Shown here in pieces: positions 10,369 to 21,985 of a stretch of 64,000 nucleotides of DNA (the stretch's first letter is position 1; the number at the start of each line of letters is the position of its first letter). The stretch is from contig OX422197.1 in assembly GCA_949130485.1 (NCBI GenBank), forward strand, positions 5,806,193-5,870,192, read 5' to 3'. The stretch is from Agelas oroides. Its lineage: Eukaryota; Porifera; Demospongiae; Agelasida; Agelasidae. The position numbers and the translations under genes are program-made. The notes beneath the pieces were generated by a model. That model did not search any database. It was not told where the DNA came from and worked only from the letters and a program-made list of their open reading frames with translations.

Positions 10369-13212
10369 ACGCATGCACACACACACACACACATGCACAC
10401 ACACAGATCCCAGAGCTGCAGGAGGATATCAGCATACCAGACTACTGTTGCATGAGAACAGCAGACAGTGGTAAAGAAAGTCCAAACAGTTGTAACAGTA
10501 GCGCCTCTACTGAAGAAGATCCTGCAGTGAGGATCAATGCCTGGTTTGGACCCAGAGGTACCGTATCTCCACTGCACAATGACCCAGAACACAATCTCCT
10601 TGCACAGGTGGAGCTATAACCCAGCTAAAGTTTATTAGAGCCAGTACTGACTTGTAAATCATCTAGGTACCAGTTAGCCTCGTTCCTGGGCTCTTGGGGG
10701 AGTAGAAGAGCCTTTTTTCTAGAAAGGGGCCCCATGAGGCGTTTATTTTTACCTTTCTGGGCTGCATCTTCACACTTGTTTCTTTTTCTTTCGCTTTCCA
10801 TTGCATTGTCTGGACTCAATGAGTGAACGCTTGGGTAGAATAATCAGTAACACTTTCATGGTTAGAGTAGACAAATACTTTGATGCGCGTGTAAACACGC
10901 GGAACCAACACCGTTAGTTAATTGACCACGCCTACAATGAAAATTAATTAGTTGGAAAATTTTTGGGCGCTTCGTGCATGAAACCTTTTCCCCAGGGCCC
11001 CTCTGCTCTCTTGGCGGCCCTGGGTACTAATGCATATCTCTGTCATTGTGCCTTGTGTCACTCATATCACTGTGTCTCACCACTACACAATGTGCATGTA
11101 TTTCACTGCTATGTTACTATGTCTGAGTACAATCTAGCCTCGTTCCCAGGCTCTCCCCACTAAGGAGGGAGCCTGGTACATTTTGTCACATGCGTGACGT
11201 CAAGGGTTGACACAACTTAATTACGCCGGGGTTGACTAAGCTAGACGCCCACGCACGTTCAAGCACAAGCGTTTTCAAGACTACTACAGTCTTCTTTTCG
11301 GGTAAATGTGGCTTTAGTGTGTTACCTTCGTCTTTGCAATCAGTGCTATATAGTTGTCCACGTAGAACTAGTCGATTTCTTGAGTCAGTGGCGACAACTC
11401 GACAGTAACGACGCTATAGCTTACAACACACAACAAATCACGAAATTTCTTGTCATTCAGCCCGTCAGGTGTCGTGTCTGACACTCTAAGAACCATCAGG
11501 TTTTGTGCCTTCATAGCTACGTGTGTACTTGCCTTGATCATAGATAATATACCCTCCCCTGTTATCTATGCCTTGATCACAAGCTCCGAACTATGTGGGC
11601 AGGATTCCGTACGTGCCTCATGTCTACCCTTGATGTCGTGCACATGATAAAATGTACCAGGCTCTCCCCCTTCTTAGCGGGGAGAACCTGGGAACGAGGC
11701 TAAGTACAATCTACGTCACTGTGTCTCACTACTACACAGTATCACAATGTCTCACTACAACGTACCTATTACTATGTGTTACTACTCCGCAGTGTATGTC
11801 ACTGTGTCTATACAAGTATGTCATTGCTACTATGCAGGTAGTTGGAAGGAAGTATGTGAGGTTGTACAGTAAGGAGCAGTCTCAGTATCTCTACCCTCAT
11901 GAGGGACTTTTGACTAACACAAGCCAGGTTTGTTTTTGCTGTACATAACATTTTTGGAGTGTAGTACTGCTGTTTGTGGTTGTTACTCATTACCAGTATC
12001 GATCACGCTACATGGCAGGAGTAGAGGAGCCTTGGAACAAGACTAGCTAGGTACCAATACATGTCTCTGTCATTGTGCCTTGTGTCACTCATATCACTGT
12101 GTCTCACCACTACACAATGTATGTGTGTCACTATATTTCACTATGTCTACGTCACTGTGTCTCACCACTACACAATGTATGTGTGTCACTATATTTCACT
12201 ACCATGTTACTATGTCTACGTCACTGTGTCTCACCACTACACAATGTATGTGTGTCACTATATTTCACTACCATGTTACTGTGTCTACGTCACTGTGTCT
12301 CACCACTAGACAATGTATGTGTGTCACTATATTTCACTACCATGTTACTATGTCTATGTCACTGTGTCTCACCACTAGACAATGTATGTGTGTCACTATA
12401 TTTCACTATGTCTACGTCACTGTGTCTCACCACTACACAATGTATGTGTGTCACTATATTTCACTATGTCTACGTCACTGTGTCTCACCACTACACAATG
12501 TATGTGTGTCACTATATTTCACTACCATGTTACTATGTCTACGTCACTGTGTCTCACCACTACACAATGTATGTGTGTCACTATATTTCACTACCATGTT
12601 ACTATGTCTACGTCACTGTGTCTCACCACTACACAATGTATGTGTGTCACTATATTTCACTACCATGTTACTATGTCTACGTCACTGTGTCTCACCACTA
12701 CACAATGTATGTGTGTCACTATATTTCACTACCATGTTACTGTGTCTATGTCACTGTGTCTCACCACTACACAATGTATGTGTGTCACTAGATTTCACTA
12801 CCATATTACTATGTCTACGTCACTGTGTCTCACTGTCACTATATTTCACTACTACACAATGTCACAATGTCTCACTACTACATATTACTGTGTGATGTGA
12901 TATCCTTGATCATTTCTTTACATGATCTGTCATATAATAATTTTAGGATAGTCTTGTTCCCCGCTTGGCTCACTTCCTACTTCCTCTTTGAGCCAGGGTA
13001 CGAGGCCTGTTTTATGTACCTGTACCTGCCTTGCCTCTGCTCCACAGGTTGATGTGGAGAATCCTGACCTGCTCAAGTTTCCCCTCTTCTCTCGTGCCAC
13101 CTGTATGGAGTACATTCTCCACCCTGGACAGATGCTCTACATCCCACCTCAATGCTGGCACTACATTCGCTCACTGGATATCAGCTTTTCTGTTAGTTTT
13201 TGGTGGAAGTGA
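8885..13212 (+). CDS. KDM8: KDM8/JMJD5, JmjC-domain 2-oxoglutarate oxygenase (six exons)
   Basis: Coding exons are 8885-9741, 9806-9938, 10068-10118, 10407-10607, 11838-11927 and 13048-13212. They join in phase to 498 residues, against 416 in human. All introns are GT-AG. The first ~250 residues hold the helical N-terminal region. A low-complexity linker precedes the JmjC part, which is very close to animal JMJD5: [44 protein letters not shown] and SFSVSFWW. The iron ligands are His404 and Asp406 (PLHNDP) and His482 (CWHYIRS), so catalysis should be intact. The human enzyme is a nuclear arginyl hydroxylase that has also been assigned demethylase or protease roles on histones. I chose the ATG at 8885 ([11 protein letters not shown]); an in-frame ATG at 8801 would add 28 poorly conserved residues. 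Introns 3, 4 and 5 carry a CA microsatellite, a MITE and a minisatellite. Confidence 0.95.
10169..10405. repeat. (CA)n microsatellite filling KDM8 intron 3
   Basis: An interrupted CA tract, with an uninterrupted run from about 10275 to 10363, occupies almost all of the 288-bp intron 3. It runs right up to the acceptor AG at 10405-10406. The intron therefore has no ordinary polypyrimidine tract before exon 4. Confidence 0.95.
11134..11702. mobile_element. 569-bp MITE in KDM8 intron 4 with exact 8-bp TSD
   Basis: The element begins CTAGCCTCGTTCCCAGGC and ends CCTGGGAACGAGGCTA. The target duplication AGTACAAT lies at 11126-11133 and 11703-11710. Sequence on both sides continues a decayed unit of the KDM8 minisatellite (TATGTCT on the left, CTACGTCACTGTGTCTC on the right), so the element landed inside an older repeat unit. 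The interior ORF at 11450-11647 has no recognisable domain. Confidence 0.85.
12061..12850. repeat. Minisatellite of 69-bp and 58-bp units in KDM8 intron 5
   Basis: About a dozen tandem units share TCTACGTCACTGTGTCTC, CACTACACAATG and TATGTGTGTCACTATATT. Most repeat at 69 bp (starts at 12215, 12284, 12353); others lack the 11-bp CCATGTTACTA and repeat at 58 bp (12353 to 12411). The array opens with a distinct leader, CTCTGTCATTGTGCC, that is also present at 11037 in intron 4. Decayed units lie at 11037-11125 and 11703-11830, on either side of the MITE. The overlapping long ORFs across the array are a by-product of the periodicity (69 is divisible by 3). Confidence 0.95.
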
Positions 13213-13579
13213 GCTATTCCCTCACTTTAACTATATCACTGTGTTTTCATGAACAACATGTACATTTCTAACGAGTGAGCTCATCTACTCATGCATTCCT
13301 CTGTAATTATTACTCTAATTGCAAGTACTCTATTAATTGATCTGTAGTCTTGTGCCAAGCAATCTATGGAGCGCGTGGATGGCTGGGCATGAGATTAAGT
13401 GATCACTTGTAGCTGGGAGACTTCAACTGTACTTCTGTCGGTGGCTGCCACAATAATAGCCATTCCATGAGTCATGTGTCTTCACAAAAATTGTTACTTT
13501 GGTACATAACAGATTGCAGATATCTAATTACCTGAAGTGATCCTGACCCTGACCCTTAGTTGCACACAAAACTACTGAA

Positions 13580-13585
13580 AATAAA
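13580..13585 (+). terminator. Possible KDM8 polyadenylation signal
   Basis: The first AATAAA hexamer noticed downstream of the KDM8 stop lies here, 368 bp away, in the gap between the convergent KDM8 and AIF1 genes. No cleavage site or GU-rich element was verified. Confidence 0.35.
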
Positions 13586-13656
13586 AACTGTCTCCAAAAT
13601 TAAGAGAATGCTGTGCTTAGCCAACCTACATCTGTATAGTATACACAAAGTAACTT

Positions 13657-16600
13657 TCAAGGCAAGTCACTGAGGGATTTCTTGGGAGGGGGCCCTGTTG
13701 GCCTCTCCTTCTCCTTCTTCTTCTCCTCAAACATCAAAATCCTGCATCACAGACAGACAGACAGACAGTTGTAAGGGTAAGTGGGCTACAATATAGATCA
13801 GCAAGTGAGTTCTATCAACTACATATCCGGGATTTCTCACAGGTAGCTGAATATTCCAAGAACCAAGAACAAACTTACAGTTTTAAGACGGTGGACTTCT
13901 TGCCAAGCATCATGTCTAAGAATTCATTGTAGTGAATAGTACCTGCAATGGAGCACACAGAATGTTTACACATTATCTCACAGTAGTGACCCTTACAGTT
14001 TTACATACTGTAAGTGATAGAATTGGAGAGGCTAATGTTACTAATATGGCCTGCTGACTTCAAATGAAAAAATAAGGGAACACTTGGAACAAATCAATAT
14101 TTGTTAGTGACTAGCAACTCGAGCGTCTAGATATGTGTCATACTAGCTACAAAGACGTAGTATGTTTGCAACTTTAGGTGACCATGTACAATAAGTCCTT
14201 TCGTACTCTGGTGTCAAACATATGAGGCTATGTATGCTATGTATAAACTAGGCACTTTTCACTAGAGATCATAACTGTGAATGAAGGTCTCGAGTGTCTT
14301 TTTGCAGTCGAGGCTTCTCTTGGGCTGAAGATTATACGAGTATATTAGCAGTAGATATCTATGAGCGAGTAATCTGGGCAATCTTTGAACGCACAAAACT
14401 TCAGGCAACGCAACAATGGATCCACTCTGTATACACTTGGTCTGTTTTGTGCATTCAAAGATTGCCCAGATTATTTGCTCATGAAGACACAAAGTGGTCA
14501 CAGTTGTTCTCTTACCTGAGTTGGTTTTATCCACTTCTGCAATCATCTTCTTGAGCTCCAGGTGGGTCTTAGCCTGGCCCAGTTTCTCCATCATTCTCTT
14601 CAACTCCATTATGTCTATAAAATACAGCCAAATACAATAATACTCTGATTCTCTCAGTGGGTGTTGTCACAATCAAATGGCTATAGTTCTCATACTAATT
14701 GACTGAATATAGGAGTTGTACAAAGTCTACTCACCGATGTCACCCGAGTTATTTTCATCAAACTCCATGAACTGTCCTGTGAGAAAGAGAGAGGCATTGG
14801 TAGAGGATTACTACACTTACATTACATGGCTACATGCAGCTTCCCTATGTGAGTAGCTGTGTATATAGTATGATTTAGTGAAAGTAACACTCAATAATGT
14901 ATGATTTAGATCAATTTCCTAAGTGTCACTAAGAAAGTTTGCACTCACTCTTATAGGATGTCAGTTTCTCCTCCAAATCTTCAACATCGTCCCAATCCCC
15001 ACTGGACAGGAAACTCTGCAGCAGTGATAAAAGCTTCTTGATGAACAGCACTAATCTACCAAGTAGCCAATGCCATGCATATGTTCTCAATGGTTGTTGG
15101 TGACCATATACCCAACAAAAGGAAAGACCTAAATAAGGAGTGGTCTCTTCCATAAGTACCACACTTGCGTTCGCAACTGGGGTCACACTTTTTTGCTATA
15201 TCCTTGTTTCCTTGGCATGCAGGGTCACCAAGCCCAGATGCAAACTTATAGGTACAGTTCTTAGGGAGTGACCACCTCTTGCTAAGTATGGGTGAATGAC
15301 AACATGGGCGTTAAGAAGTGTGGCACCATCAAGAACTCCAAAGTTAGTAGTGACGCACTCACTACTGACAGACCCAGGTATGTCATATGGGAGGAGAAAT
15401 CTCTTAGACTGTGTTCCTGGATGCTACCAGTATATGTATGAGTGCCGGTAACAAAAGCAGACCAGTCTTGCTCAACCAATCAAGTAGCAGTGCTGACAAA
15501 GCTTTGTTGCATTAAGGATTTCGAATGGGGGAGGTAGCATTTCACAGTCATACAATCATATTTCATTTAAATCTAGAGATTGTAATGTAACATACGTCTC
15601 CCGGTTTTGGCCTAGCTTTTCATATGAACAAACAACTCCACAACAATAAACATAACCGTTGACATTTTGGCTAGACATTCATCTATTAAACCAACATCCT
15701 ATGTGATGTCAGCCACATGAATTCTGTTCCTGAATACACACAATGATACAAAACAGTGGGGCTAGAATATCCAAACACAATTAAAGGAGGGACATCTGCC
15801 AAATAGGTCACCACTACGATCAAGCCACAAAATATCCAGAAATGCTTGTCTACAAATGTAATACATCTTGGCAGCAATCATGTTTACATGTACTTTGGCA
15901 TGAAATGAATTCCGAGTCTCACCTACCAGCCTCTGTTGCTGATAATTGTGAAATAAACTAAATACTCAACAACTACACATGGCAGCAGAGTATTAGAGCA
16001 ACCATGGTACCAGCTACTTGGTGAGTTCATGTCGGTCTGTTCAACCAGTTCTCCTAACTGCATTAAACTGCTAACAGCCTAATGCAGTTTGAATGCTTAC
16101 TTGTATTGTAATGGTTAGCATCACCAACTGGGAGATTGGCCTTTCTCCTGGTCTAGTTGGCTCAGTCTGTTTCCTGTGTTACTTATCTTGTGCCAAGATA
16201 AACAGCAGAGTGTGGCTATACAGCATTTCGGACTGCATGCACAGTGTAGTTCATTTGCTGGTCATCTATCAGAAAGTGCTAGTCACATATTTAATTAGTC
16301 ACAGGAAAATAAAGGGTTGTCCCCTCGCCCACACACACTCACCCAACAATGCAATACAGAAGAAGTGGGTGGTAGCTATTCTATACATCTGTCAATGTGT
16401 CATCCACCCACCTACCACTATACACACTTGGTATCCAGATGCTATTGTAAGGACATGTAAAAACAGCTGTATATACATATGAATAATGTGATCACAGAAG
16501 TTTACAAGGTAATTGGGACGAGTGATGAGTTTCCATGAACAATGAAATTGCCAGGCACGCTCTGTGCCACACAGAAACTTTACGAACCTGGTTTATCTCG

Positions 16601-17894
16601 TCCAGTTGCTGCTCTTGTTCAGATTTCAATCGGCCATAGGCCTTGCCACCTGTAGGGAGACAGGAGTGGAATACCAAAGTGAAAAGGGAGGAGGGCCAAG
16701 AGGAAAAAGGGAGGTGGGCATGCCCAGCAAAGCTATACAGAAAGACACATTTGGGCATGCTATAAAGCTCAGGTATCTAGTGTCGTTGACCGGCCACTAC
16801 CACAAGCAATAAAACACTAGGTAGGGGCATGAGAAAAGAGGCTATTGAAACTACATGTATAATATAATATGAAATTAGAGGTCTGGTTTTACTACAAAGG
16901 CCAGCATAACCAAATAAGGAGGTGCATGAACTCAAGGTATCTGTCCCTTGTGACCACAAGATGTACAAAGACAGCACATACTGCCAGTTTAGTATCACAG
17001 CTGCCATAGCTAGTGTCATCTTACCTGTCCCACTATAATATGGGGGCTATATATGTCAGTACAAATGTGTGTACATGTACTGAGATATTGGATTCATACA
17101 CATCCTTTCTGTGGAATGTTGACAAAACAACACTGCCCCAAGAGGATCGTTCTGTGTGATTCTGCCCATCCTATTATCTCCCCATCTCTGACTTGCTCTC
17201 AGGCTATGGTTTTGATCACTTGGAGAAACATGACACATGTCCACAAGTAGAGGTGGAAACAAGCTATGGTATAATGCAGAGGAGACTTTTGTCCCTGGTG
17301 GGATAGCCTGGAAATGAGGCTAGGCTATGGGAAGTCCTTTACAGCTACATGTATGTATGCCAAGCATTTAACCTTACCAAATAAGGTATATACTAAGTTT
17401 CCTCTTTTTTTTCTCATCCAAGTTCCTAGATAGAGGCATGCTTGATGGCTGCTAACGATAACCATTGAGATGTAATGGCAGCCAACCACTAACAATAGAT
17501 ACAAGTTCTGTGCCTATGAAAGTCATTTTAAAGTCACACTGAAACCAGCACAAAGACAGTCAGATCGGTGTACCATGTCCTCACACCTACCTGCAGTCCT
17601 TCAACTATTCATAAAGACATTCACAAATATGTCCTGCTTCTCTGGGGTCTCCACAGTTGGTGTGGCACGGTTTCAATGCACTAGTAATACGGTATGCAGT
17701 AAGGATACTGCACACACACACACAAATTATGACACACATGCAAACGCGCAGTACACAGTCATGCAAATATATTATCCGCCTGTCAAACCAAGTTTTTAGT
17801 AGCTACTTGTCTCGCGAAGCCATTATCTCACACGTTGCCGTGAAAGTCTGGCTTCCGAAATTATCATACCTTGATAGTCTGGTTTCGACGACAT
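13657..17894 (-). CDS. AIF1: Allograft inflammatory factor 1 (AIF1/Iba1), seven exons
   Basis: Minus-strand exons in coding order are 17894-17870, 16649-16588, 15015-14949, 14776-14735, 14614-14516, 13942-13879 and 13741-13657. They join in phase to 147 residues, the same length as human AIF1. The start reads [14 protein letters not shown], and the C-terminus [16 protein letters not shown] matches the family's conserved tail. Two EF-hand loops are visible: [12 protein letters not shown] (58-69) and DKTNSGTIHYNE (94-105). Both have acidic or polar ligands at positions 1, 3, 5 and 12, so both could bind calcium, whereas the second loop is degenerate in vertebrates. AIF1 is an actin-bundling, calcium-responsive cytoplasmic protein of phagocytic cells that acts in membrane ruffling and inflammation; sponge homologues are known to be involved in allograft responses. 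The gene is convergent with KDM8, whose stop codon is 444 bp away. Introns contain small MITEs. Confidence 0.95.
14361..14482. repeat. ~120-bp hairpin (MITE) in an AIF1 intron
   Basis: A ~38-bp arm, ATGAGCGAGTAATCTGGGCA and onward to about 14399, recurs inverted up to 14482. It lies in the intron between exons 5 and 6 of AIF1. A compact hairpin MITE is the simplest reading. Confidence 0.75.
15016..16587. other. AIF1 intron between exons 2 and 3
   Basis: This is a 1.57-kb intron. Its short ORFs on both strands have no recognisable domain, and I see no repeat in it that I could assign. Confidence 0.6.
16870..17360. repeat. Dispersed repeat, copy 1 (AIF1 intron 1)
   Basis: This segment shares several blocks with 19430-19830, including CTGCCAGTTTAGTATCACAG and a CATGTA-rich end. 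A central block (CCAAGAGGA... CTCTCAGGCTATGGTTTTGAT) is shared with 39650-39740. It is therefore one copy of a dispersed family of at least 400 bp. The right part ends with a degenerate GAGGCTAGGCTA. Confidence 0.6.
17385..17530. repeat. Dispersed repeat, TAGA-GGCTGCTAAC type, copy 1
   Basis: The segment (CTAGATAGAGGCATGCTTGA, then GGCTGCTAACGATAACCATT) is related over ~130 bp to 32395-32545 (CTAGACAGAGGCATATGCTC, then GACTGCTAACAAAATTAATG). Neither copy has clear ends, so I cannot say what kind of element it is. Confidence 0.5.
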
Positions 17895-19131
17895 TGTGAT
17901 CTGCAGGCTCCTCGGTAAAGATGGTAACGAATACAGATGATCTGACCAACGGTCGGTCTGGCTGACTGAGACAAGCACGTTCGCGGTACTTTACTGCCTA
18001 GTCACACCTCTTCGTTTGTGAAGAGGTGTGGCTTGTCTTGAATGCCAAGCCTCGCCGGCGCGGCCAGCCAAGGGCCCGGACAAGCTCACGTGCACTCAGC
18101 AATCTAGTGCAGTGCTCTAGCCAGTGAGTGATTCCGTGCGCTGTCCAAGTTTCTGCGCAATTTTTCTCGAGGTATGTGTCGTAGGAGTCTTGTGGCCGTA
18201 CACTGATGGCTGCAGCAAAACAGAAAGACTGTTGTAATAGCTAAGCTATGTGTGCAAATGAACTTGAGGTATTCAGAAGTACACTGTATTGAGAATTTAG
18301 TAAGAGTAAGTCACTCTAGTATCTAACGGCTACCACTTTATATTGCAGTAAGAACATGCATGCAGAATGTTAGATGTCTACCACTCTACCAGTGCAAAGC
18401 ATTGCCTGAAATTTTTAAACTGCCCATAAACTATATTGCAGGTTTCGCATGCACTAGGCTCATCCAAATTTTATCTTACAACAACATATCATGCCTGTGA
18501 GCCTGAGTGTGTATGCAGTTCCCATAGTAACACTATAGTAGCTGTATATGTATTGTAGCCTCATGCATGCAAGTTACATGAATATCTCACATGATCAAAG
18601 TGTTTATGCATGCATGGCACAAGGGCGTGTGTATATGTGGCCCACTATAAGAAGGAAACAGTTCTTTGTCATCTGAGTTTTAGCTGGGTAAATCATCATA
18701 CAGTTAATTGTGTAAAATTGGGATTGGCGTGAAATTTACATAATTTGCCATCAGGTAAACAACTGCATGGAATGGCCTTAACCCTATTTGGAAATATGTT
18801 TTCTTGCATGGCCTTAACTCTTTAACAACCGTAGGCTATTCACTGGAAGTGTTTATTAGGCTATGGATACCTTCCATGGTCCGTATTTTCACTTCTGCTT
18901 GGAGCTAGCACTGGAAACTTGACTCAAAGCTTTATTGACACATTCTCTGTAGGTTCATGACCTTGGACACACCCACTCATTAGCGAGCGTTCAATAGTCA
19001 GGGCCTTCCAACCAGAGAACGCTCCTCCAGACTAAAAGCTGCCTAAAATGCCAGAAATGGAGTCCCTACAAGGTGAAAGGAGCGTTTTCTACGCCCGTTT
19101 GTGCAAGAAAGCAGACAAATGGCCCACCCGG

Positions 19132-19245
19132 CATTGACCAAGGCTTTTCTACAGGCAGCTGCAACCGCCGCCATGCACTGTCAGCCGGCATTGACCAAGG
19201 CTTTTCTACAGGCAGCTGCAACCGCCGCCATGCACTGTCAGCCAG
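19132..19245. repeat. Exact 57-bp tandem duplication
   Basis: Two head-to-tail copies (19132-19188 and 19189-19245) beginning CATTGACCAAGGCTTTTCTA differ at one position near the end. The period is a multiple of three, so ORFs cross it in several frames, but none is plausibly coding. Confidence 0.9.
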
Positions 19246-19429
19246 AGCGGTGCACCCACCCACCTCCCCCTGTCCCACCCTTTCTGCTAGCGCAGAGCCT
19301 ATCTTCAAAACGGATTGCGCCAACTGATAACATGCGGCCATAATCTGACGACGCCATATGGCGTCATTGGTTGGTAAAGGGTTAATTGAATGTCATAGGC
19401 AGGGCATGCTGTGAACTAATAAAAAAAGG

Positions 19430-19830
19430 CAATCACAACACTGGTTAAATTTCCAAATAAGGAACTGCATTAACATGACATCTCTGTTCCTTGTGACTAT
19501 GAAATGAGAGCACACACTGCCAGTTTAGTATCACAGTATCACAACTGCCACAGTGCCAGTCTACCTATCCCATGATACAGGGGGGTTTGTAATCCACTCC
19601 ATAGTATGATGTGTAATATTCCAAAAAGGGAGTTTACTACATACTCGTATTCTTTCTGTGGAAGGTTTGCAAATAATACTGCACCAAGAGGCCACAAGAG
19701 GAAACAGCCTGGGGTGCACCTTTATCCATGGCGGGGTGGCTAGCTTAGGACTATGCATGCATGGCTAGGCTACAGGAAGTGATTTTACAAGTACATGTAC
19801 ATAATGCAAACATTTTATATCAGAGTGCCC
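19430..19830. repeat. Dispersed repeat, copy 2
   Basis: Diverged copy of the family at 16870-17360: CCAAATAAGGA, CCTTGTGACTA, CTGCCAGTTTAGTATCACAG and a GGCTAGGCTA end occur in the same order. The short ATCACAG motif is locally duplicated here. Confidence 0.55.
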
Positions 19831-21289
19831 TTTACCAGAATATAGGCTACTATATTTATACAGTGCATGTATGTTCCCTCCTGCCTGTGCATGTCGCTTG
19901 TGTGACTTGTGTGTGCTTGCAGAAGAGAACAGATAGTCTGAAAAAATTCTAAGGTTGTTGTAATGAAGTGTACATTGCTCAAGCATTTGCACTGCATGCC
20001 ACATTGTTTGCGCATTTATTGCTCAAGGACCTAATTAGTCATTGGGTACCATTAAAATTTCAATGATCATTGTATTACCATTTATACTAACAGCTGTCAA
20101 AAATGCCTCTATCCAGAAAATTTGAGGCTAGGGTGAGAAATACGTAAACATCTGATGACTTTTCTGAATTCCTTGGCATCTGACATTTTAGTTGAAGTAC
20201 AAGAGTTGTTCGAATAAAATTTCATGAAGAGTTATTTGTGAAAACTGTGAGAAAACTGCAAATGCTACTAATGTAACTATGACTATAGCACATGTATGCA
20301 CACATATAACTGGTTTTACGTGAGATATCATACAAATTGGTTGTTGAGTGGTTACCCTGGTTGTAGACAAGCTGAACAATGGTTATGTATTGTATATTTT
20401 GCTAATTGCATAACACAGCCATCTTACAACCAAGATTATGCAGTTAGTAACCACTGAACACCTGTGAAGGGGGATACCTGCTTGCATCAAAGAGCATGCA
20501 ATAACAACCATGATATAGTAACCACTAAACATCTGTCAACATGTCTACAACCAGGATAAGCACTCAGTGGTTAAACACCCAATCTTTTTTTCATGCAGCC
20601 ATTTGGCATGTGAAAAGTAATTTGTCACCAGTTATAGTTTGACATGTGCATATTGTTTCAGTTGCAAGTGAGTGAAGCATGTCAAACAACGGCCACATTG
20701 TCAAGGAACAAAGGGAGTCCAGTGAGAGATGCGTGATGAAAATACTGTACTGCCTTTTCCTGATCTGTTTGTTCACTCACCTGCACATGCACGTTTTTAT
20801 GTGCAATGCACCACACACTGCACGAATATTTGCCTCTCTTCTTTCTCAGCAATTAAATTACTGACTAAGTGTAAAAAAAATTGAGTCCAAGACAAGTTGT
20901 ATCAGTTGCAGTTTGGGTCCGTCTATAGGTCTACATGGTGGCCCATCTCCTTTTTCCATGGTTTATTCTTTGTCCACTCAAGGTTCCAGTAAGACGTGAA
21001 TTAGGTCGTTAATGAAACTCATCTTGTAATGCATGTTTGTGCCAGAAAAGGGGTGGAACCCTGGCTATTACATAGTATTGGATGAACTCTAGAAATATTC
21101 AATGTACTGTAGTCCTATTGGAACAAAGGATGTAGCCCCAAAGTAAATTAAAGTGGGTGGTGATATCAGCTAAAACCATGCAACTGAGGTAACCTAATCT
21201 TGGGTTCCCAGTGATCAGCAGTTAGTTGTATACAGTACATGCTATACCATTTAAGATGCGAGCAAGACAATTGCTGAAGTCTGCCGCAT

Positions 21290-21985
21290 ATATAAACACT
21301 GCAAAAACAAAGTTGTTATTTTAGCTAAGTATTTGGTTACTATATATCACTGTAAAAAAAATTAGGTTACTTTAACCATATTTTAGGTTATCTCAGTTGC
21401 ACCAGAGTGGTATCATTATCAGAACTCCAAGCAATGCTTCTAAAATAGTTTTGTTGAAATTCCATTCAAGAGCTTCTTTATTAGTTAAATTAGTTTCTTC
21501 TATTAGAAGTCCTATCTGGCTGCATTACTGGCACTTCTACCAAAACTATGTAACCGAGCCCTTTCCAGAAATGCTAATTGATATAGGTGTTCTAAAAACA
21601 AGACTGCTTTAATTAAAGAAGAAGCTTCTCAACATTTTCATTTCAAGGTCTTCAGAAGACCTGTTTGGAAGCATTCCTTGAACTTCATGATGTGTACACC
21701 ATACACATGCAACTGAGATAACTGAAATATGGTTGAAATAACCCAAATGTTTTTACAGTGATATACAGTTGCATGACTATCCTTACTATGCAAATTTAAT
21801 AAATCCAGTGCTGGAAAAGAATTCATGCAGTGGGAGCTGATACTTGAATAAACATTACTAGCCTCCCACAAAATGTTTTACAAGCACTACATTCTTTGAA
21901 TTAGTGTAGGAAGGACAGTCACGCAATTGTAGTAACCAAATAATTAGCTAAAACCACAATTTTGTTTTTACAGTGAAGCTAAGAA
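21290..21985. repeat. Nested inverted repeats (MITE-like)
   Basis: The outer arms TTAGCTAAGTATTTGGTTAC (21320s) and GTAACCAAATAATTAGCTAA (21930s) enclose a second pair: ATATCACTGTAAAAA / TTTTTACAGTGATAT with TATCTCAGTTGCA / TGCAACTGAGATA (about 21344-21402 and 21707-21765). A solo related end recurs at 24935-24975 inside the Kelch-death gene. No transposase is present. Confidence 0.6.

Noticed and set aside
10056-10619. 187-codon plus-strand ORF and 100-codon minus-strand ORFs of His-Thr or Val-Cys repeats
   Set aside because: They run through the CA microsatellite. Only the ends of the plus-strand frame coincide with real KDM8 exons 3 and 4.
12061-12900. Long overlapping ORFs (up to 271 codons) encoding repeats of [14 protein letters not shown]-like peptides
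   Set aside because: They are products of the 69-bp minisatellite, are open in several frames at once, and lie in KDM8 intron 5.
16492-16758. 88-codon minus-strand ORF treated as one exon
   Set aside because: Only 16588-16649 is exon 2 of AIF1; the flanks are intron read-through bounded by good AG and GT sites.
19066-19343. Overlapping 80-91-codon ORFs on both strands
   Set aside because: They reflect a 57-bp tandem duplication (a multiple of three) with no domain and no splice context.
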